DNA from: Labyrinthula sp. Ha
Lineage: Eukaryota; Sar; Bigyra; Labyrinthulida; Labyrinthulaceae
DNA: 64,000 bases
Direction: 5' to 3'
Assembly: GCA_015227615.1 (NCBI GenBank)
Contig: JAALGZ010000002.1
Location: forward strand, 1,798,001-1,862,000
The translations under genes were made by a program, and so were the position numbers. Of the stretch, positions 56,171 through 64,000 are shown one piece after another. The number at the start of each line of letters is the position of its first letter. Position 1 is the first letter of the stretch. The notes below the pieces were generated by a model that was given only the letters and a program-made list of their open reading frames with translations, had not been told where the DNA came from and did no database searches.

Positions 56171-57528
56171 CAAGACAGTACCTGACCTATAAGGCCTTGA
56201 CGACTTGGGGAATCCATGGGGCATTAGCTGCCGCACCCCTAATATTACTGAGTTAATGAATGCAGTGTCTTTCTCTGTATTATTGCATCTAAATATGTTA
56301 ATTGATTTTTCTTAGATTATCACTCTGAGGGAGGGTATCACATGGGAAAAGCAATTCAAAAAAATATGATTGTTGCCTAGCGTGAAACTCCCTGGATATG
56401 CTAGAGCTAGAGAAAACGAGTGCAAAATATCCCTGTCTGATACCTTCTATCAAGATTATTATTAGTTGTGGCTAGTTTCTAAAATTGTTCTAACTGTAAT
56501 TTCCAGGTCAAACTTAATTAAATCCAGTTCGAATCAAATGCACCCCCAACTTATCAAGTACTCGTCAATTTTTCCTGTTAGACACCACATGCTGAGTTTC
56601 AATAAAATAGTGAAACTTTCGCTCAGTTGACTACACTTAATTCATTATTAATTAGAATACCCTTCCCCATAGATTACTTAAAGGGTTTCTTTTAACCATA
56701 ACATGAAATTAAGCAATATTAAAGTTGTTTTACAAATAATAGCGTACTGAAAAGTAAGGGACAAAAACCAACATTCATCTTCATAAACCAAACGACACCA
56801 ACCATACCACATACATGACCTCAAACAAGTCCAAATCCGTAAAATTTCAATTAAATTGAAACAAAATAAGGATATGGTTTCCATTATGGCACCCTTTAAC
56901 TACACGTTATGGTTTAAACTATATCTGTACCAAAATGAACACTCAGCTCCTAGCCCTGGGCACTAAGATCAATGTACAAGATTGACATTTGGTGAAAGGC
57001 ACGTAGTTTGACCACTTTTTAATTAACCATTAAAACAAAATCAAAAAGTTACGTATGCCATTCAAAGCTATACTAGTAACACTCACATACGGGATTCCTA
57101 GTTCATTTTATTCCTGTAACATTTTTTTCTTTAGTAAAGCTATTTCATCTTGGTGCCCAGAGATAGGTTGAACGAAAAGGTTTCCGCTGCCATCTTGACT
57201 TGGTTCATTATAATAACTCTCTTCATTCTTTTTTTTGCTCTTAGAAAAGCTCGAAGTTATATTGCGCAGATTTCATGAAGACATATACAAAGTCAGTGAC
57301 AAAGAGTATAAAATTTTATCCTTCCCATTTATCAAAGTAGATACTTACAGATTCCCTAGGACACGTATCTGTACTCCCATTAGAAATATGTAAACTCTTA
57401 CAGAACTTACCTAATAAGTTTGATGATGCAAGAACAAACCAATTCTTCCCTAATTACTTAATGCTTCAAGATCAGAAAGTATGGTTTGTTAAATTAAAGT
57501 TCTAACAATATTTCCATTATTCAAATAA
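56171..57528. other. intergenic; one exon-like stretch on the minus strand
   Basis: Between about 57145 and 57260 the complement reads a polar open stretch (SKKKNEESYYNEPSQ ... GHQDEIALLKKKMLQE, stop), with possible short introns upstream to about 57400. I could not fix a start or a unique splice chain, so it is only a hint of a small spliced gene. The rest of the stretch is featureless. Confidence 0.25.
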
Positions 57529-58921
57529 CTACTTTAGAGTTTCTACACAGTCAATGTAAACATTCTCTAGAATACTGTACGTTTCTCTAAAAGAACTTTC
57601 TTCTTCACAGGTTATTTCAATAGGAGAATATCTTATATAAAGAGATTCTAGACTTGTGAATAATGAAAAGTTAATCTCAGGCAAAGACTTAACTGCTGTA
57701 AAGCCAACATTAAGTTCATATAAATCAAGTTGAGAAATACTAGTAGGTATTGTTCTTAAATTTCCACATGATCTAAAACTCAAACTTACGTTTTCTCCGG
57801 AAAAATCCTGAAAAATATCATTTGGCATACTAACTAGATTATCATTTGACTCAAGTACTAAGTTAGTCATAGGTGCATTAAAAACAAATACATCATGAGC
57901 AAAGAAATGATTTGGCATCGTGGAAAATGTATTTGACTCAAAGGTTAGTGTTGATTCTTCCTCTCCAGAAAGGCTAATGATCTTATTCTCAGAAAGCAGT
58001 ATATCTTTAAAATTTATGACCCCCTGCTCATCAAAAATACCGTTCAGTTCTAAGTTCTCTTTAGATGAGCTTGATAGGAAATTAACAAATTCTCTCGATG
58101 GAACAAAATTAGTCATGTCTCTAATTGACAAATCTTTCACCGGGAAATAATTTGGAAAGGTTTCCACCTCAGAAGATTCAAACTTAAGTTTTCTTAATAA
58201 GAAATTCTGATCTTGAAATAAACCTATATTTACATCACTAAAGATAATATGGTCTTTGAAAAAAGCTTCTCCATTACCAAACGTATTTTTTTCTATTACA
58301 GCAATATTACTGCTGTAGAATCCAATAGCAAAGATATTAGTAAAATTTACTTGAGCAAAAGATTCTCTTCCAAGACATTGAATATTCACACCAGAGATTA
58401 AAAATATATTATCAAATACATAATTTGTGTCTATTAATTCACGCGAAGCAATAATCTCATCTGGAGAACAACGAATTTCAATCTCAATATTGTCCGTGGA
58501 AGAAGATTCTGAAGAGGTTAAGTAAGAAAAAACAGCAACACCAGCTAAGCACATGAGGAATAAAACGCTGAGAAATATGTAGATAAGTTTTTTTCGAGGA
58601 TTTTTCTTTGGTTTGGTCAAAAATTGGTTGTCTACAACAGACAAGTCCTTTCTTCCCTCGGTACTTGTACTCTCAACTTCCCCTTGCTGATCCTCCTGTA
58701 CTTCTACTGTTGATTCTTGTTGTGTTTGAAAAACAGACTGCTGCTGACTTCTCTCTTGTTTTATTCTATTCAGCATATTAGATATAATCTTTTGATCCAC
58801 TACATATAAATTAACCAAAAAAATCACTTGCCTCAATGGACAGAGCAGAGGAAACTTCAGATCTCGTTGTCACACCTGAATCAAACCTTCCAAACTGCGT
58901 TTCATTTGTTTCTGAACTCAT
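57529..58921 (-). CDS. type II membrane protein with leucine-rich-like ectodomain
   Basis: Two exons, 58828-58921 and 57529-58799 on the complement, give 454 residues. The 28-nt intron starts GTGATT and ends GTAG, and joins MSSETNETQFGRF...SIEA to MDQKIISNMLNR. The N-terminal 115 residues are polar and Gln/Glu-rich. One transmembrane helix (LIYIFLSVLFLMCLAGVAVFSYL) follows a KKNPRKK stop-transfer, so the N terminus should be cytoplasmic. The ectodomain has irregular repeats such as FESNTFSTMPNHFF, LESNDNLVSMPNDIF, FRSCGNLRTIP and ELNVGFTAVKSLPEI, which look like degenerate leucine-rich or BspA-like repeats, and a few Cys. Adhesion or surface recognition is inferred. A start within exon 2 alone would lose little, so the first exon is likely but not certain. 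Confidence 0.75.
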
Positions 58922-59282
58922 TTTTTATTTTGATGTGAGTTTTAAGTACAGTTTGAGTTTTTTTGGTTTTTATTTAAGGTGGAAATAAGATTTGTATGAC
59001 CGATAAAAGTGTTCTAAAAATGTCTGGGACTAATTATTTGTTTTGCACGTTAAATTGGGCTTAAGAGTTTCAGATCAATTCTTATTTGGAGAAAGAAATG
59101 TAAATAAAAATATCATTATCTTTAAGAAAACAACTCGAACAAGAAGTTTAATAAATAGATTTATTAAAAGTTTTATAAACTATACTTAGAGTTGGGTAAA
59201 TAAAGGTGAAAATAAAGAGTTTGAAATAATTGAACAATAGCTTGAGAAAAGGCCGTATTTTTATTTACCTATTTGCTTTTAT
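58922..59282. other. intergenic between two minus-strand genes
   Basis: About 360 bp of AT-rich sequence that must hold the 3' end of the actin-like gene and the promoter of the type II membrane protein. No clear motif was seen. Confidence 0.5.
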
Positions 59283-60452
59283 TCAACCAACTTGTTTTTC
59301 ATAAATAAGAGCTAAACCCAAGTGTTCATATTCTTCCCGTAAGATCCAGCAAGTTTGAAAAGTGGACAGGTAAGATAATATTGAACCACCTATCCAAGCA
59401 GAATATTTTCTTCCAGGCGGGTGAACCACTTTTATACGAAAGCTTTCAGGACATAATTTACTTAAATCTGACTCCAACCGTTTAGCAAAACCTTCAAACA
59501 GAGTGTTTCCACCTGAAAGCAGAATATTGGAGTACAAATCTTTTCGTACATCAATTGGACATTTGAATAAACTATCGAACACTAACTCACTAATACCTTT
59601 TTCATTTCTCCCGAACAAAACAGGCGAAAACAAAATATCTGGTGCAACGTATCTCTCACTACCCATCAAAATCTTACTCCCATTTGATAACTCAACCAAT
59701 ATATTTTCTACTTCAACATTTTTTTCGTTAGAAGTATCAAAAACAAAACAATATTTTTCTTTCAGCTCTCTAACATGATTCAAAGCTTGGGAATTACTAT
59801 AATCTTTACCTTTCTTTCTAAGCAGACTTCTCAAATTTTCCGTGACATCATTTCCGGCAAGGTTTATTCTGAGCACTCCATGGGGGATAATATAACCTTC
59901 AAATACTGGTACTATTTGCGTAACACCTTCACCAGAATGAACAACTAATCCTGTCATTCTGCCTGGTCCACTATAAATGGAAAGTACTGCGGGAATACAA
60001 ACATAAGCAGCAACAACATTGAATACTTCAAACAAACTTTTAATCATCTTTTCACGATTTTTTAGTGGATTTAATGGTGGTTCAGTGATTAAAATTGGAT
60101 GCTTTTCCGGTTTTACCTTTAACTCATTGTAGAAGACGTGGTGCCACATTTGTTCCATGGCTTCCCAATTAGTCACGACACCACGAGTTATTGGATGTTT
60201 TATATTAATATCTAAATTTGAGCTTAAGGCTTTGTTACCAATCAGTGGGTTCTTTGTATCAAGCTCAGCTTTTCTGGTTCCAACAAGTGTTGGGAGAACT
60301 AAACAAGGAGCGTGATCACCGCCAAACCCTACTTTACAAGTCCCAGAGCCATTTTGAAGAACTATAGGTGGAAACTTCTCCTTATTCTCCATCTTAATAT
60401 TGGGCCGTCTATAAGGTTGATAAGTATAGTAGCCCGTTGTCTTCAAGTCCAA
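59283..60452 (-). CDS. divergent actin-like protein lacking ATPase residues
   Basis: 389 residues from the first Met, or 369 from the Met at residue 21 (60392), where similarity to actin begins; I prefer the second. The actin fold is evident: NGSGTCKVGFGG, HPITRGVVTNWEAMEQMWHH, ITEPPLNPLKNREKM, LSGGNTLFEGFAKRL, and near the end KYSAWIGGSILSYLSTFQ. Key nucleotide residues differ. Actin Asp11 is Gln (VLQNGSG), Gln137 is Pro (CIPAVLS instead of AIQAVLS), and Asp154 and Asp157 of DSGDGVTH are His and Glu (HSGEGVTQ). Hydrolysis is therefore unlikely, as in several actin-related proteins. The protein may be an orphan ARP with a structural role. GGTAATGC lies about 70 bp upstream, the reverse of the GCATTACC core in the shared upstream block. 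Confidence 0.88.
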   Translation of the reverse strand: MDLKTTGYYTYQPYRRPNIKMENKEKFPPIVLQNGSGTCKVGFGGDHAPCLVLPTLVGTRKAELDTKNPLIGNKALSSNLDINIKHPITRGVVTNWEAMEQMWHHVFYNELKVKPEKHPILITEPPLNPLKNREKMIKSLFEVFNVVAAYVCIPAVLSIYSGPGRMTGLVVHSGEGVTQIVPVFEGYIIPHGVLRINLAGNDVTENLRSLLRKKGKDYSNSQALNHVRELKEKYCFVFDTSNEKNVEVENILVELSNGSKILMGSERYVAPDILFSPVLFGRNEKGISELVFDSLFKCPIDVRKDLYSNILLSGGNTLFEGFAKRLESDLSKLCPESFRIKVVHPPGRKYSAWIGGSILSYLSTFQTCWILREEYEHLGLALIYEKQVG

Positions 60453-60815
60453 CTTCTTTCCAACTTCTAACTTGCAGCTTCAGAGTTCAAGCCAATGCCC
60501 ATTTCATTATGTTAGATTACTCGGTAATGCCATCTCGTGATAAACTACAACCCCGAAGAAGAGAAGAGTAAGACACCTTGCAAGGGCGCATACACAATAA
60601 GTAAAAAGTTATATGCTAAAGAAAACTCGAGAGAACTCAAAGCTTCTGATGTCATACAATTTTCCCCAATCAAGCTGAAAAATATGAGTTACATCTTAAG
60701 CCCATGAAAATCTATTTATATGCCACAGGAGCTTTCCCAGAGACGCCAAATATCTATAACACAATATGGCAGCTATGAATCGACAAAAGACACAAAAACT
60801 TCCAGCTTATATTTC
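60453..60815. other. intergenic between carrier and actin-like genes
   Basis: About 360 bp containing the promoter of the actin-like gene and the 3' end of the carrier gene. GGTAATGC at about 60523-60530 is the only motif noted. Confidence 0.45.
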
Positions 60816-61772
60816 CTATGTATCTAGATCTCTATGACACATCGAATAAAGCTTAGACACCATACCCATTCCAATTGCTACCCGAAGAGTACCCCACCCA
60901 ATCCGTAATCTATGCTGCACAACTCTTAGTCGAGCAAACCTTCCTCCATCATGTTCAGTTCGAACTTCGTGGCCTAATACCCTGAAAACTTGGATAAATG
61001 AAGGAGAGGGAAGACTAGATTTCGAGTGATACTGAATGTTTCTTACATAGTTCAGAGGCGAAGATAAAATCGTTCCAACCGCGGCTGAAAATACATCCTG
61101 CAGAAAAGGTCTTTCCTTCCTCCCACTAAATTTTTTTTTCCTTTGTATTATTATTCGTTGCTCGAAATCCAGGTTTCTAACCACAGAAAAAGCCCCGCCA
61201 AAGATTGCATCTCGCAAGCAAGTTGCAAGAGCCCCACGATAAAAAATCATATGACCTCCTCTTCTAAGTAAATATTTTGATTTGTTTATAAATGCATTGT
61301 GCTCCTTGCATCTATTGCTTCCCCAAGATTTATACTTGATGTAACTGAGCGGATTTAATATTAGTCCATTTATCATACCAGCACAATTTCCAGCTAGAGC
61401 ATTTCTAGAGTTCTTTGAAAGAGAATCAGAAGCTGAAGATATGGATAAGAAAAAATCTTCTAATGGAAAATAAAATCCAGTTGAGAGAGATCTTTGAACT
61501 AGTGTTTGTGAAAGTCCCTGGTAAGGTGCTGTAAAATTTGATTTGTGCAGAAATGGCCGCTTTCGAGTAAGACTGAGATAAAGGGCTCTATCCCAAGGAT
61601 TCAGTAAACCAGTGACAAACATTCCAGAGAAAAACCCACAAGACAAGTTATTTAGAAATCCATATTCTGCTTCCCCGAGCTTAAGAGAACCTATTTCCAG
61701 GAACTGCGGCTTGTCCCAGCTCTCTGTATTTTTACAGTCCACCTTGGATGAGTTCAAGTAATTCTTACCCAA
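60816..61772 (-). CDS. mitochondrial carrier family (SLC25) protein
   Basis: Intronless, 318 residues, the normal length. Three tandem modules are visible by their PxD/E-like signatures: LLNPWDRALYLSL in module 1, LILNPLSYIKYKSW in module 2 and ILSSPLNYVRNIQYHS in module 3. Only the first keeps the acidic residue; the second and third have Ser and Asn, so the matrix salt-bridge network is reduced. FYRGALATCLRDAIFGG and GWGTLRVAIGMGMVSKLY are typical helix 4 and helix 6 stretches. The transported solute cannot be assigned. The protein should sit in the mitochondrial inner membrane without a cleaved presequence. ACCGTTT motifs lie upstream. Confidence 0.85.
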   Translation of the reverse strand: MGKNYLNSSKVDCKNTESWDKPQFLEIGSLKLGEAEYGFLNNLSCGFFSGMFVTGLLNPWDRALYLSLTRKRPFLHKSNFTAPYQGLSQTLVQRSLSTGFYFPLEDFFLSISSASDSLSKNSRNALAGNCAGMINGLILNPLSYIKYKSWGSNRCKEHNAFINKSKYLLRRGGHMIFYRGALATCLRDAIFGGAFSVVRNLDFEQRIIIQRKKKFSGRKERPFLQDVFSAAVGTILSSPLNYVRNIQYHSKSSLPSPSFIQVFRVLGHEVRTEHDGGRFARLRVVQHRLRIGWGTLRVAIGMGMVSKLYSMCHRDLDT

Positions 61773-61854
61773 TATGATTTCTTTTCACTTTCCCTGTAGA
61801 GATATTAAAGACTGTTTTGATTATTTTTTCTTTTATGTTGCTTTGTATTATCGC

Positions 61855-61996
61855 TTTTAAACGGTCAATTAAGGTATGGTCAGAAGCTGGGCAAATTTCA
61901 GCAGCACTGTCTGAAAAGGCCAATATTCTTGCTGTCTATTGCCGACACGTTCTTAGTAGGGAGCAAGAAGTTTCCTAAATATTAAGAACCGTTAAA
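61855..61996. promoter_or_regulatory. MYB-like motifs upstream of the carrier gene
   Basis: TTTTAAACGGTC (61855-61866) and AACCGTTAAAG (61987-61997) carry the same CCGTT core; read on the gene strand the first is GACCGTTTAAAA, close to the ACCGTTTAAA before the Mpv17-like gene. Confidence 0.4.
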
Positions 61997-61997
61997 G

Positions 61998-64000
61998 AAA
62001 CCCGAATCCCGATAAGAAAAATCCTTAAGCAAAACTTCTGACAAAACACATGTACATCTATCAGAACTCGTACAAAGTAGAGAAGAAGTGAATTGATATG
62101 TGTTTTAGTATATGAACCCTTGAATATACTTACGTCTAACTCTTAATAATACTTTATGACAGAATTCCCTGAGAGGTAGATTTTTCGTACAAACATCCGC
62201 CACATCCGTTTCCAAGCATCTTAAATTGCTCTTTCCTACAGTAAGATATACCACCCTGTGAGTAAGCGTACCACATGGAAGTGCTATGGAGTGCTAATGC
62301 GGAGTGAAGTTAAAACTTTAGCACACTATGTGAGGAGATTTAGGCAAACTATATAAAAAATTTGGAAAAAAATGATTTACCTTAGGACATTATCATAGGC
62401 ACCAAAGTCATTGTGTCAGTGTCAAGAATGACACATCTTACGTTCAAACCATATGGAATGTAGCAGGATCAGAGTTTTAAATATTTCTTAAAGTTGTTGC
62501 TCACTTAAACTCCGAAATCCATAGGAGAGTTGGGAAGATAGAATTTCGCACACGGAAACAAAGAATTATTTTAAAAGACACATAAAAGAAAATTTAAAAA
62601 CTCAAGTAAAGTGGGAAAATTATAGGGCTTACTTTCTAGAACTAAAATATGGATATATATAACATATCTGCAGTTTCTTTTAAGGTTCAGCTGAAGCGCC
62701 AACTTGCTTCTATGGAGTTTGACTTGTCAGAAATATAACTATAACTTGCCGACTAATATTGCTCCCAAAATTCTGCAGTGATTACAACACATTCTTCACA
62801 AATAAATGAACTTAGCTAAGTAACAAGAGCAAAGGCACATTCTGCTCGATTGTTTCCGATATGGTCAGACATTCAAATTTGAGGAAAAAAAACTAAAAGC
62901 GAAAACCAAAACTTACAACATATGATCCTGAAAAAATAATTGATAATGTATTGTAAATACCAATTCTTATGGATTTCAAACTCGGCTGGAACCATATGAG
63001 TTTTTCTTTGTTGTCAACAGTGCCAACTTTTTCTATGTTATATACTTTTTTCGGAGGGTTACACCATTTCTATTCCTGAGGGGTCATGGCTTTGATGGAA
63101 ATATTCTGAATAACTCAGTTATATTGAACCCAAGAACGCCGTAGGTTTCTAGAAATTATTTATTCTCAATTATAATATTCAACTTCCAGGGATGGTATAT
63201 CAGATTTCCTCTTAAAACACCAAAACAAGGTTTCATTTACCATATTTTGTACTTGCTTTTCAACTGTTTTCATACACACAGGTTTCTCAGTTCATGTATA
63301 CAGTAGCTTGTTTCCTTACTTATCGCTGGCACAATCTTGAAGAGGTTACCCTTAGATTTGTTAGCTATGTTATGGCTGTAATACCTCCTTTATCTTATTA
63401 AAAATGGCCAATCATAAATAGTAAGAACATTCGCAAAAGTTCGAACAAGATTTCACTTCATGGACTTCATTATATGAACCTGGAAGTACATTTTCTTGAT
63501 AAACGATGCTCTCTCACGTATTACATCCACACCAAATATGTAATGGTTCTAAAGATATAAATGAATTATTCCTTGCAGTCGTTTCTTAAAGAGTGTTCAA
63601 TAGTAGTCTTTATTTTAACTGGAAATTTCTTACTCAAGACTTAGGTATTTGACACTTAAATCCTCTAGATATAATAATTTCTTAGAACGGCCCCTATTCC
63701 CAGTTTCGGATACTGATTTATGCTATACCCAAATTTTTGGTAAAATTCTAGGTAAGTTCAATTTTTTATTAACACTGCACCATTGAACTCTAGCCTGCAA
63801 TCTGATTCTAGCCGAAAAATATCTCTGTGTTACTTAAACTAACTCACATTATGTTTATTGGTACAAAGTATTTACATGAGAAACTATGGATAGGTAATAT
63901 CTAATGATTCCTGATACTTCGTTAAGCCCTCAAAACCAATAACTCTGTTATTGCTGATCTGATAAGTATATTTATCTCATCATTCACTTTTCAGGTATTG
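61998..64000. other. intergenic, nothing recognised
   Basis: Two kilobases of AT-rich sequence without an open frame of 60 codons, repeat or RNA gene that I could support. Confidence 0.5.

Noticed and set aside
1-64000. CRISPR arrays, rRNA genes, bacterial operons, long tandem arrays
   Set aside because: None was seen; introns, SNAREs, PIG-A and mitochondrial carriers show that the DNA is eukaryotic nuclear.

Overview
The window is nuclear DNA of a unicellular eukaryote. The genes are typical eukaryotic ones (a SEC22 R-SNARE, the PIG-A glycosyltransferase, an Mpv17/PMP22 protein, a mitochondrial carrier, an actin-like protein, 7TM-RGS receptors), the standard genetic code fits, and the genes are either intronless or cut by extremely short GT-AG introns. 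I placed twelve introns by reading frame; all are 26 to 34 nt. The DNA is AT-rich and carries several kinds of transposable element. I cannot name the species: the introns exclude most animals and plants and suggest a compact protist lineage.

Layout. 0.3-0.8 kb holds a small terminal-inverted-repeat element. 2.06-6.70 kb is a gene island: a Kelch-BTB protein divergent from SEC22, followed by a coiled-coil gene with six tiny introns. 8.66-11.23 kb holds PIG-A (two introns) and a convergent monoglyceride-lipase-like hydrolase, with 2 nt between their stop codons. 11.4-12.8 kb is a decayed Crypton-like tyrosine recombinase unit among short palindromic repeats. 12.8-20.9 kb is a gene desert. 20.95-22.3 kb encodes an EGF-like/multi-pass receptor. 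25.44-33.49 kb is a Ty3/gypsy-type LTR retrotransposon. 33.77-38.68 kb is a dense island of four genes: two 7TM-RGS receptors flank a MORN-like/proline-rich protein and a small four-helix membrane protein. 38.77-39.68 kb is an inverted-repeat-bounded segment. 40.4-42.9 kb is a decayed LINE. 43-51.6 kb is another desert. 51.66-53.95 kb has an Mpv17-like gene convergent with a four-exon mitochondrial aldehyde dehydrogenase. A tRNA-derived SINE-like copy lies near 56.1 kb. 57.5-61.8 kb holds three minus-strand genes: a type II membrane protein, a divergent actin-like protein and a mitochondrial carrier.

The most interesting item is the LTR element. Besides gag, protease, reverse transcriptase/RNase H, integrase and a chromodomain, its 3' end encodes a Myb/SANT-like domain and then an MT-A70-family (METTL3/4, MTA1) adenine methyltransferase with an intact DPPW motif, directly before the polypurine tract. 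It is therefore inside the mobile unit. This would be an adenine-methylation counterpart of the cytosine methyltransferases known to have been captured by retrotransposons in dinoflagellates and some algae. The element is a fossil with about ten breaks, but its methyltransferase part is open throughout.

Other points of note are a 32-bp block shared upstream of the hydrolase and aldehyde dehydrogenase genes, each followed by a GACTCCNGAGT palindrome; MYB-like CCGTTAA motifs before several genes; an actin-like protein that has lost the residues for ATP hydrolysis; and a 21-bp hairpin that appears flipped between the two LTRs.
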